Shown here piece after piece: positions 1 to 5,267 of a stretch of 5,267 bases of DNA (positions within the stretch are counted from its first letter, which is position 1; the number at the start of each line of letters is the position of its first letter). Both the position numbers and the translations under genes were made by a program. Below the pieces are notes generated by a model. It worked only from the letters and a program-made list of their open reading frames with translations, was not told the DNA's origin and did no database searches. Source of the stretch: Aquificota bacterium (GTDB lineage Bacteria; Aquificota; Aquificia; Aquificales; Hydrogenothermaceae); the NCBI GenBank assembly GCA_013153295.1, contig JAADEV010000067.1, forward strand, positions 1 through 5,267, in the 5' to 3' direction.

Positions 1-20
1 GAAACTAATTTTATCTCCCT

Positions 21-39
21 TTCTGTTTCACCAACAGAA
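21..39. repeat. Short perfect inverted repeat (7-bp stem, 5-nt loop)
   Basis: TTCTGTT (21-27) and AACAGAA (33-39) are exact reverse complements around the loop TCACC. Neither strand has a run of Ts directly after the stem, so it is not a classic intrinsic terminator. It could be the remnant of a terminator for an upstream gene, a protein-binding site, or chance. The repeat itself is directly visible; any function is unknown. Confidence 0.4.
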
Positions 40-44
40 TGGTT

Positions 45-58
45 AACTACCAACTACC
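45..58. repeat. Tandem direct repeat, AACTACC x 2
   Basis: Two adjacent exact copies of AACTACC (45-51 and 52-58) end 7 nt before the putative -35 box of the rplS promoter. The complementary word GTAGTT recurs inverted at 75-80, inside the promoter spacer. The placement would suit an activator or repressor site, but copies this short can occur by chance. Confidence 0.35.
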
Positions 59-65
59 AAAAAAG

Positions 66-94
66 TTGCACATTGTAGTTTGATATATTAAACT
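66..94 (+). promoter_or_regulatory. Putative sigma70-type promoter for the rplS operon
   Basis: TTGCAC (66-71) matches the -35 consensus at four of six positions. A 17-nt spacer then leads to TAAACT (89-94), a four-of-six match to TATAAT. Transcription would start near 101, giving a leader of about 27 nt before the rplS ATG. TATATT (84-89) is a better -10 match, but it lies only 12 nt from this -35. The prediction is by eye in AT-rich DNA. The operon could also be read from an upstream gene outside the window. Confidence 0.4.
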
Positions 95-95
95 A
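76..95. repeat. 20-bp near-perfect palindrome over the putative -10 region
   Basis: TAGTTTGATA (76-85) and TATTAAACTA (86-95) are reverse complements at nine of ten positions, the only exception being 82/89. The palindrome covers the end of the spacer and the putative -10 box, a position where a dimeric repressor would block RNA polymerase. AT-rich palindromes arise readily by chance, so an operator role is only a suggestion. Confidence 0.3.
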
Positions 96-117
96 TTGTT
101 TTGCTAAATTCATAGGT

Positions 118-123
118 GGAGGT
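118..123 (+). promoter_or_regulatory. Shine-Dalgarno site setting the rplS start
   Basis: GGAGGT lies four bases before the ATG at 128 and is a near-complete anti-16S match. It settles the rplS start as ATG 128. The in-frame GTG at 116 is part of this site and has no ribosome binding site of its own. Confidence 0.85.
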
Positions 124-127
124 TAAA

Positions 128-556
128 ATGCATCACTTAATAAGGGAAATTGAAGAGATTTACACCAAGGATAACAAAGAAAAGTATATAGACGAAAAAA
201 CAGGACAGCTAAAGTTTAAAGTAGGGGACACAGTTAAAGTCCACGTAAAAGTAAAAGAGAGAAATAAAGAAAGGATACAGGTTTTTGAAGGGGTTGTTAT
301 CAGAATAAAAGGAAGTGGAACAGGGAAAACATTCACAGTTAGAAAGGAAAGCTACGGAGTGGGGATAGAAAGGATATTCCCGTTAGACTGTCCATCTATA
401 GAAAAGATAGAGACAGTTAAAAGGGGTAAAGTTAGAAGGGCTAAGCTATACTACCTTAGGGAAAGAAAAGGTAAAGCCGCTAAGATTAGAGAAATTAAAG
501 AATGGGAGCTTAGAAAGAGAGCTGAGGAATCAGCCGCCGCTAAGGGCAACCAGTAG
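128..556 (+). CDS. rplS: 50S ribosomal protein L19
   Basis: L19 is a component of the large ribosomal subunit, located at the interface with the 30S subunit. The 142-residue product carries the family's hallmark stretches: [11 protein letters not shown] (residues 32-42), the [12 protein letters not shown] block (47-58), TFTVRK with [11 protein letters not shown] (68-86), and [14 protein letters not shown] with GKAAKI (98-120). Compared with E. coli L19 (about 115 residues), it has a charged insertion of roughly 12 residues near the N-terminus (about 17-29). It also has a Lys/Glu/Ala-rich helical C-terminal tail (about 121-142). The ATG at 128 is chosen because GGAGGT precedes it. It is the first gene of an operon, and rnhB follows after only TGT between the stop and next ATG. 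Identification is secure; the extensions are read from the sequence and have no assigned role. Confidence 0.97.
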   Translation: MHHLIREIEEIYTKDNKEKYIDEKTGQLKFKVGDTVKVHVKVKERNKERIQVFEGVVIRIKGSGTGKTFTVRKESYGVGIERIFPLDCPSIEKIETVKRGKVRRAKLYYLRERKGKAAKIREIKEWELRKRAEESAAAKGNQ

Positions 557-559
557 TGT

Positions 560-1156
560 ATGCTGGATATAGAAAACTTTTTACACAAACAGGGATACAA
601 AAGGATAGTAGGAATAGATGAAGCAGGACGGGGACCCCTCGCAGGTCCCGTCGTTTCTGTTGCTGTTATACTCCCACCAGATATAGATATATTCCTAACC
701 AAAGATTCAAAAAAATTAACAGAAAAACAAAGGAAAAAACTTGTTCCTGTAATCAAAGAAAAAGCCCTATCCATTGGAGTAGGTATAGTAGACAGTGCAG
801 AAATAGACAGGATAAACATATACAACGCCACAAAACTGGCTATGGAAAGGGCTATACAGGATTTAAAAACAGAGTTTGATTTCATTATCACCGATTATGT
901 AAAGTTTGACCCTTACCCACATATTTCTGTGAAAAAAGCCGATGAAAAAAGCCTATCTGTAGCATCAGCATCTATACTTGCCAAAGTTATAAGGGACAGT
1001 ATAATGGAAACCTTCGCAAAGGTTTACCCCCATTCCTTTGATAAACATAAAGGATACCCAACGAAACTACACAAACAGGAGATACAGAAATACGGTATAA
1101 CACCTATACATAGGAAATCCTTTAAGCTGTATTCACAGCTTAAGTTGGAGTTATGA
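560..1156 (+). CDS. rnhB: Ribonuclease HII
   Basis: This cytosolic, metal-dependent endonuclease cuts the RNA strand of RNA-DNA hybrids. It also starts removal of single ribonucleotides misincorporated in DNA. The 198-residue length is normal for the family. The signature GIDEAGRGPLAGP (residues 18-30) gives the first two acidic ligands, D20 and E21, and the GRG substrate-sensing motif at 23-25. DSKKLTEKQR is at 49-58. The remaining acidic ligands are probably D112 (TDYVKF) and D146 (AKVIRD), completing the DEDD set. The family C-terminal block HKGYPTKLH with PIHRKSF is at 163-188. The start follows the rplS stop by 3 nt in the same frame. Its upstream AAGGG (542-546) is weak and distant, so translational coupling to rplS is likely. 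The end overlaps bioW by 4 nt. rplS-rnhB adjacency is common in bacteria. Confidence 0.97.
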   Translation: MLDIENFLHKQGYKRIVGIDEAGRGPLAGPVVSVAVILPPDIDIFLTKDSKKLTEKQRKKLVPVIKEKALSIGVGIVDSAEIDRINIYNATKLAMERAIQDLKTEFDFIITDYVKFDPYPHISVKKADEKSLSVASASILAKVIRDSIMETFAKVYPHSFDKHKGYPTKLHKQEIQKYGITPIHRKSFKLYSQLKLEL

Positions 1157-1890
1157 AACTTTACAGTATAAAAATGCGGGCATCACTAAAGGGTAAACAT
1201 ATCTCAGGGGCAGAAAGGATAGTCCCAGAGGAGCAGGTTTTATCAACACCCCCCACACTTCTTAAACGGCTTAAAGGTAAAAGGTTTGATAACATATCTA
1301 TAAAAGTAGAGGCATTGGAAACAGAGCCTATAACCATTCCAAAGGCATTAAAAATAAAAGAACATATATTTAACAGTCCAGAGGAAGGGAACAAAAGGGC
1401 GGTAGAGATAATCCACAGGGCAACAGGGATACCCCACCACAAAATATACCAGATTATCCAGACGGTTCACAGGGGGGCTTCCCCAGATGGGAGTAATATG
1501 AGGGGGGCAATGATAGTAAACCAGCAGGGAGAAAGGATAGAAGCAGACAGATACAAAGGTGTAAGAACAACACTTATAGATTTTGTAGATAGACAGTCTA
1601 TAGAAGAAAAGCTGATAAAACAGGGATACACAAATAGGACAGCAGACGCCCTCGCTTTAGCAACAAAAAATCTACACTATCCTGACATTTTAGCCGAATA
1701 TTGTATATCAGATGAACCTGATTATACTATAGGTTATGTAGCTGTAAAAGGAGTTTACCACAGGCTAAATCCTTTAAAAAAGGAGGGTAATCCAAAAGGG
1801 GGTAGGATTTATTTCGTTAAAGATGGGGCGGATATTAACAAACTTGTAAAGTTTTTAACAGAGACACCTGTTTTAGTGGAAGGGCTGTAA
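1153..1890 (+). CDS. bioW: 6-carboxyhexanoate--CoA ligase (pimeloyl-CoA synthetase)
   Basis: BioW activates pimelate with ATP and CoA to pimeloyl-CoA, AMP and pyrophosphate, supplying the acyl donor for the first step of biotin ring assembly (BioF). The 245-residue product has the BioW family features: LYSIKMRAS followed by KGKHISGAER (residues 3-22), SPEEG (75-79), MRGAM (116-120), KGVR (135-138), LALATK (167-172), and SDEPDYTIGYVA (186-197). It resembles Bacillus subtilis BioW as I remember it, and a BioW from Aquifex has been studied. The first ATG is preferred over the ATG at 1174 because LYSIKMRAS matches the conserved N-terminus. GGAG lies unusually close (2 nt) to that ATG and the gene shares ATGA with the rnhB stop, so termination-reinitiation is the likely mode of translation. 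No other bio genes are in the window; its position behind rplS and rnhB suggests constitutive, growth-linked expression. The pimelate source is not visible here. Confidence 0.93.
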   Translation: MKLYSIKMRASLKGKHISGAERIVPEEQVLSTPPTLLKRLKGKRFDNISIKVEALETEPITIPKALKIKEHIFNSPEEGNKRAVEIIHRATGIPHHKIYQIIQTVHRGASPDGSNMRGAMIVNQQGERIEADRYKGVRTTLIDFVDRQSIEEKLIKQGYTNRTADALALATKNLHYPDILAEYCISDEPDYTIGYVAVKGVYHRLNPLKKEGNPKGGRIYFVKDGADINKLVKFLTETPVLVEGL

Positions 1891-1973
1891 ATCCCCCTAT
1901 TCTTATGAGATAGCCCATTTAACACCTACCCTAATTTGTAGTAATCTATTATTAACAATTTATGATGGCTTTC

Positions 1974-1979
1974 GGAGGG
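1974..1979 (+). promoter_or_regulatory. Shine-Dalgarno site setting the pentapeptide gene start
   Basis: GGAGGG is separated by 9 nt from the ATG at 1989. The upstream in-frame ATGs at 1962 and 1965 have no purine-rich site before them. The 98-nt gap from bioW contains no convincing terminator. It has a possible -10 box, TATTAT (1947-1952), but no good -35, so whether this gene pair has its own promoter is undecided. Confidence 0.75.
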
Positions 1980-1988
1980 CTTTTACCA

Positions 1989-2615
1989 ATGGTTTCAAAA
2001 GAAGAAGTAGAACAGATGATAAAAGAGGGCAAATCCTTAAAAGATATGGATTTTTCCTTTGCAGAGTTAGATGGGGTTGATTTTTCTGGACAGGATTTAT
2101 CTGGGGCAGTATTCACAGGGGCAGAGCTTAGAGGTGCAAACTTTGAAGGGGCTAACCTTGAAGGGGCATTTATTGCAGATGCGGACTTCTCCGATGCAAA
2201 CTTTAAAGGGGCTAACCTATCAAGGGCAGTTCTACAAAGGGTAAACCTTAGAAGGGCAAACTTTGAAAATGCAAATATGCATAAAGTCCAACTTATGGTC
2301 TGTGATGCTACAGAGGCAAACTTCAGCGGAGCTGATATGAGACAGTCAAGGTTAGAAAAAACCAGATTTAGAAAGGCAAAGATGGATAAAGCTGATATAT
2401 CATACTCAAATATGAGGTCTACAGATTTTCAGGAAGCATCTTTTATAGGGACTAAATTTAGTTATAGCGACCTGAGGAAATCCCAACTACAAAAGGCTTG
2501 GTTTGAGAATGTGGAAGCGGAGCAAGTTATGGTTTACGGTAAAAAACCTTGGCTGGAAGGAAGTAAAGCGGAGCTTGATATAGAACAGATAAAGGCACCT
2601 AACTGGGATGATTAA
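1989..2615 (+). CDS. Pentapeptide-repeat protein
   Basis: The protein has 208 residues and no signal peptide or membrane segment. After a 19-residue charged N-terminal helix, about 32 pentapeptides of the A(D/N)LXX type run in strict register from residue 20 to 179. Early repeats such as ANFEG and ANLEG are canonical; later ones (SRLEK, TRFRK, SDLRK) are more diverged. The central position is hydrophobic in nearly all, with Ala in CDATE and VEAEQ. Such repeats fold as a right-handed quadrilateral beta helix, here about eight coils. A 29-residue cap containing KKPWLEG follows. Some family members (Qnr, MfpA) mimic DNA and bind gyrase, but most have no known function and this sequence alone does not assign one. 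Repeats 1-10 carry net charge about -10 and repeats 11-31 about +8, giving a polar rod. The gene overlaps the downstream rhodanese by 8 nt, suggesting coupled translation. The fold is secure; the function is unknown. Confidence 0.9.
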   Translation: MVSKEEVEQMIKEGKSLKDMDFSFAELDGVDFSGQDLSGAVFTGAELRGANFEGANLEGAFIADADFSDANFKGANLSRAVLQRVNLRRANFENANMHKVQLMVCDATEANFSGADMRQSRLEKTRFRKAKMDKADISYSNMRSTDFQEASFIGTKFSYSDLRKSQLQKAWFENVEAEQVMVYGKKPWLEGSKAELDIEQIKAPNWDD

Positions 2616-3027
2616 TCCAAGGGAAGTATCCTTAACAAACTGGATACTTTTTCTGCTTATTGGTGGGGCATTAGTTTACTACCTGTATACAAAGGGGTAT
2701 ATTCTTGCCAATTTTACACACCTATCCCCTCGGGAAGCGTTTAGAATGTTGCAAAAGGAGGGGGATAACATCATTATCATTGATGTTAGGGAGCCTGAAG
2801 AGGTTGATGTGGAGGGTAAAATACCCGGTTCAGTTCTAATACCTTTAGGTAAACTACCTACAGAAGTAGACAGGTTAGATAAAAGTAAAAAGATTATCGT
2901 TTACTGTAAAAACGGTGTTAGAAGTGTTTCCGCCGCCAGATTTCTATCTTCCAAAGGTTTCAAGGTCTACAACATAGAAGGTGGTATTGACCGTTGGAAA
3001 GACGACGGATTACCTGTGGAAAAATAA
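2608..3027 (+). CDS. Membrane-anchored rhodanese-like sulfurtransferase
   Basis: This is a 139-residue single-domain rhodanese. One hydrophobic segment (about residues 12-28, WILFLLIGGALVYYLY) has no cleavage motif and should act as a membrane anchor. The rhodanese domain spans about 37-137: LSPREAF (39-45), IIIIDVREPEE (55-65), IPGSVLIPL (72-80), the active-site loop YCKNGVRS (99-106) with nucleophile Cys100, and the C-terminal GGIDRW with GLPV (125-137). The family transfers sulfane sulfur through a Cys persulfide; the physiological donor and acceptor are unknown. Charges flanking the anchor are balanced, so the side of the membrane the domain occupies is not clear. The ATG lies inside the end of the pentapeptide gene (8-nt overlap) with only a weak, distant AAAGG upstream, which points to translational coupling. 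Its stop abuts the stop of the convergent ATPase gene. Confidence 0.9.
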   Translation: MINPREVSLTNWILFLLIGGALVYYLYTKGYILANFTHLSPREAFRMLQKEGDNIIIIDVREPEEVDVEGKIPGSVLIPLGKLPTEVDRLDKSKKIIVYCKNGVRSVSAARFLSSKGFKVYNIEGGIDRWKDDGLPVEK

Positions 3028-5157
3028 CTACCAGTTTTTAACCCTTATAGAGTTAGCTATAACAAATGCACTGGACAGAACCATAGCCACAGCGGCAAAG
3101 ATAGGTGTAAGTTTGCCCATCACAGCAAAACCGATACCTATTATATTGTAGATAAACGCCCAAAACATATTTGTATAGATTACCCTTTTTACCTTTTTAG
3201 CAAGTAAAATAGCAAGTGGAACCTTCCTTAAATCATCACTAAGTAGATTTATATTTGCACTTTCCCTTGTAAGGTCTGTTCCACAACCCATTGCTATCCC
3301 TATATCAGCCTTTGCAAGGGCTGGGGCGTCATTTATCCCATCTCCAACCATAGCCACAGTTCTGCCCTTTTCCTTTTCTTTTTCTATCAGCTTTAGTTTA
3401 TCCTCAGGGAGTAGTCCAGCCTTTATAAAATCTATACCTAACTTTTCCTTTAAAACCTTAGCAAAGAAAGGTGTATCCCCTGTAAGAATTCCCACATTTA
3501 TCTTTAATTTTTTTAAGACCTGTATAACCTTTGGGGCTTCCTTTCTTATCTGCTGGGCAAATGACACAACACCAACTACTTTGTCATCTTTCCCTATAAA
3601 AATCACAATCTCCCCGTTTTCCTCCCTTTCTGATTTAATCTTAGACAGCTGGTCAGGTATGGGTAAACCTAACTTTTCCATATACCTATGGCTACCTATA
3701 TAAATCCTCTCACCTTCTACAGTCCCCTCAACACCGTATCCAAAATGAACCTTGAAATCCTCTACTGGATAGCCTTTACATAAATCCTTTTCCATACAGT
3801 AAGATACAAAACTTTTTGCCAACGGGTGTTCAGAGTTCTTCTCCACAGCACAGGCTTTACTAATAGTTTCCCCATCTGTAGCTTTAACATAAGATACCGC
3901 CATATCTTTATGGGTTATAGTTCCTGTTTTATCAAAGAAAACAGTTTTTACAGACGACAGCTTTTCAAGGACATCTGCCCCTTTTATTATTATCCCTTCC
4001 CTCATAGCCTCACTGAGACCTATCCATAGGGCAAGGGGGGCACCTATACTAAAGGCACAGGGACAGGATATTAACAGAACAGACATAAAAACTATAAGGG
4101 CTTTTTCAAAACCTTCGTTTAAATACCAGTATATTCCTGACCCAAAGGCTATGGTTATTATCACAGGTAGGAAATAGTAAGCTATAGTGTCTGCTATCCT
4201 GTTTATAGGGGCTTTTGTGCTTCTAATCTCTTTCATCAGTTTTATAAATCTGTTTAAAGTCCAGTCATCGGCAGGTTTATGGACTTTTATTTTAAAAGCC
4301 CCGTCTATACTTGTTGTCCCTGTGTAAAGTTCATCTCCTACTTTCTTTAAAACAGGCTTTGTCTCACCTGTTAAAAGGGCTTCATCAACATGTCCCTGTC
4401 CTTCTATCACAATACCATCTGCAGGTATCTTTTCACCGGGGTGTATCTTTACAATATCCCCAACCTTTATCTCTTCTTTTGGTATCTCTATCTCTTTCCC
4501 ATCTCTTATTACTGTAGCCTTTTCAGGGGAGAGTTTTAAAAGCTCTTTCATAAAGTTTGATGCCTTTGCACGGGAGGAGGTTTCTATATACCTGCCAAAG
4601 GTCATTAGAACCAGTATCATTGTGGCTGTTTCAAAGTAAATAGCAGATTTGTTGGTAAAAACAGAGTAAACAGAAAGGAGGTAGGCAGAGAAGGAACCTA
4701 AAACAATAAGTGTATCTGTATTAAGGTTTATCCTTCCACCTGAAAAGGCGTTTCTTAGAACTGGTATACCGAGAAGAAGCATTACAGGTGTTGCCAGTAT
4801 AAGAATTAGATACTTTATAAATCCGACAAATGCTTGGGCATTAGGGTCATCTGGGGTTAGATGGGCGCCGTATAGGTATGTGGAAAGCATAAAAACAAGC
4901 ATAGCAAAGAAGTAGCCAAAACCGAATTTACCTAAAAAGGCTACAGCCGTTCCCTCTTCCCCACGGATACCGGTAGTTTTATAGATAAGATAACAACCGA
5001 AACAACAGAAATCCTGAAACTGACCGTCTACTTTGTATTTAAGGGGTTTACCTGTGATAGGAATTCCACATTGGAAACATTCAGTAGCTTTGGTTATATC
5101 TGTGGTGCAATCACATTCAATTGTTGGTCTGGGGATTTTATTTTCTGTTTTACCCAT
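3028..5157 (-). CDS. Heavy-metal P1B-type ATPase, probably Cu+-transporting, with Cys-rich N-terminal module
   Basis: This 709-residue membrane pump drives metal out of the cytoplasm by ATP hydrolysis. It has the full catalytic set: actuator TGET (263-266), DKTGT with phospho-accepting Asp409, SEHPL (442-446), TGD (559-561) and GDGIND (605-610). Eight hydrophobic helices fit P1B topology, at about 78-97, 110-133, 147-167, 173-190, 325-345, 353-377, 659-680 and 684-703. The membrane metal site is Cys365-Pro-Cys367. YN (670-671) in helix 7 and MVLSS with NS (692-703) in helix 8 match the Cu+ (P1B-1) signature. There is no GMTC-type HMA domain. Instead residues 15-55 hold CDC, CFQC and FCCFGC, like the Cys-rich domain preceding the HMA in FixI/CcoI pumps. 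Roles could be copper detoxification or copper supply to an oxidase; I therefore assign no symbol. A stop codon (TAA) directly precedes the ATG, fixing the N-terminus. AGG 9 nt upstream is a modest ribosome site. The gene begins 25 nt after the 5S rRNA. Confidence 0.93.
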   Translation of the reverse strand: MGKTENKIPRPTIECDCTTDITKATECFQCGIPITGKPLKYKVDGQFQDFCCFGCYLIYKTTGIRGEEGTAVAFLGKFGFGYFFAMLVFMLSTYLYGAHLTPDDPNAQAFVGFIKYLILILATPVMLLLGIPVLRNAFSGGRINLNTDTLIVLGSFSAYLLSVYSVFTNKSAIYFETATMILVLMTFGRYIETSSRAKASNFMKELLKLSPEKATVIRDGKEIEIPKEEIKVGDIVKIHPGEKIPADGIVIEGQGHVDEALLTGETKPVLKKVGDELYTGTTSIDGAFKIKVHKPADDWTLNRFIKLMKEIRSTKAPINRIADTIAYYFLPVIITIAFGSGIYWYLNEGFEKALIVFMSVLLISCPCAFSIGAPLALWIGLSEAMREGIIIKGADVLEKLSSVKTVFFDKTGTITHKDMAVSYVKATDGETISKACAVEKNSEHPLAKSFVSYCMEKDLCKGYPVEDFKVHFGYGVEGTVEGERIYIGSHRYMEKLGLPIPDQLSKIKSEREENGEIVIFIGKDDKVVGVVSFAQQIRKEAPKVIQVLKKLKINVGILTGDTPFFAKVLKEKLGIDFIKAGLLPEDKLKLIEKEKEKGRTVAMVGDGINDAPALAKADIGIAMGCGTDLTRESANINLLSDDLRKVPLAILLAKKVKRVIYTNMFWAFIYNIIGIGFAVMGKLTPIFAAVAMVLSSAFVIANSIRVKNW

Positions 5158-5169
5158 TTAAAGGAACCT

Positions 5170-5182
5170 AAAAAAGATAAAA
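5170..5182 (-). terminator. T-rich tract after 5S rRNA, possible weak terminator or part of ATPase leader
   Basis: On the minus strand the 5S 3' end is followed at once by TTTTATCTTTTTT. The terminal 5S helix next to a U-rich tract could work as an intrinsic terminator, but the 5' strand of that helix lies outside the window and the tract is interrupted by A and C. The only DNA left between the tract and the ATPase ATG is 12 nt, so there is no room for a separate promoter downstream. Any ATPase transcript must start within or before the 5S gene. Confidence 0.3.
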
Positions 5183-5267
5183 GCCTCGGCACCGACCAAC
5201 TTTCCCGACCGCTCGCGCGGCCAGTATCATAGGCGCTGGGGAGCTTAACTGCCGGGTTCGGAATGGG
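5183..5267 (-). rRNA. rrf: 5S ribosomal RNA (partial; 5' part beyond window)
   Basis: The minus strand reads CCCATTCCGAACCCGGCAGT and then TTAAGCTCCCCAGCGCC, the conserved core of 5S rRNA. It ends with GGTCGGTGCCGAGGC. Helix IV is visible as GGCCGC/GCGGTC closed by a GCGA tetraloop (5207-5222), which fits a thermophile. About 85 nt are present; by comparison with the roughly 120-nt E. coli 5S, some 35 nt of the 5' end lie past the right edge. The 3' end is placed at 5183 by alignment of the terminal helix strand and could be off by one or two bases. 16S and 23S genes probably lie further right, but that cannot be seen. Confidence 0.93.

Noticed and set aside
1..78. Open plus-strand frame from the left edge to TAG at 76-78, as the tail of an upstream gene.
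   Set aside because: Only 25 codons, with composition unlike the neighbouring proteins, and it would run through the repeats and the putative -35. It cannot be excluded, but it is not supported.
39..83. A 14-codon upstream reading frame (ATG at 39) as a leader peptide for rplS.
   Set aside because: It has no ribosome binding site, and the likely promoter lies inside it.
116..127. GTG at 116 as the rplS start, adding four residues (MEVK).
   Set aside because: The GTG belongs to the purine-rich ribosome binding site, and the ATG at 128 is ideally spaced from GGAGGT.
451..891. A 146-codon antisense open frame across the rplS/rnhB junction.
   Set aside because: It lies opposite two unmistakable conserved genes; its hydrophobic low-complexity product is what the antisense of purine-rich coding DNA gives.
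1882..1916. GGGCT (1882-1886) and AGCCC (1912-1916) as a terminator after bioW.
   Set aside because: The loop is 25 nt, the inner pairing is poor, and no T-run follows.
1962..1988. ATG at 1962 or 1965 as the start of the pentapeptide protein.
   Set aside because: Neither has a ribosome binding site. The ATG at 1989 has GGAGGG at 9-nt spacing, and the extra residues do not belong to the repeat domain.
2140..2220. Repeated DNA words such as GGGGCTAACCT as a possible repeat array.
   Set aside because: They are fully explained by the repeated pentapeptide codons in the same frame.

Overview
The window carries six protein genes and the 3' part of a 5S rRNA gene, packed tightly. It looks like chromosomal DNA of a thermophilic bacterium, most likely of the Aquificota (Persephonella/Sulfurihydrogenibium-like). 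This is inference from the AT-rich, purine-heavy coding strands, the Lys/Glu/Ile-rich proteins using AGA/AGG and ATA codons, the GC-rich stable RNA in an AT-rich background, and the combination of genes. No database search was possible. There are no transposases, CRISPR arrays, tRNAs or phage genes.

Layout. Positions 1-127 are non-coding upstream DNA with a plausible promoter, several short inverted and direct repeats, and a strong ribosome binding site. A plus-strand operon follows: rplS (ribosomal protein L19), rnhB (RNase HII) and bioW (pimeloyl-CoA synthetase). It has a 3-nt gap and then a 4-nt ATGA overlap. After a 98-nt gap come two more plus-strand genes that overlap by 8 nt: a cytosolic protein that is almost entirely pentapeptide repeats, and a single-domain rhodanese with an N-terminal membrane anchor. 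The rhodanese stop codon directly abuts the stop codon of a convergent minus-strand gene for a Cu+-type P1B ATPase. That ATPase starts 25 nt downstream of the 3' end of a minus-strand 5S rRNA gene, which runs off the right edge.

Function. The left operon joins translation (L19), genome maintenance (removal of RNA from DNA) and the entry step of biotin synthesis. The pentapeptide/rhodanese pair is translationally coupled, but its joint role is unknown. The ATPase lies where it could be transcribed by read-through from an rRNA operon, and it carries a cysteine-rich N-terminal module in place of the usual HMA domain.

Assessment. Most of the window is recognisable housekeeping or transport. I do not see a clearly undescribed system. 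The points most worth a second look are the 5S-ATPase junction, the pentapeptide/membrane-rhodanese couple, bioW in a ribosomal-protein operon, and the repeats upstream of rplS.
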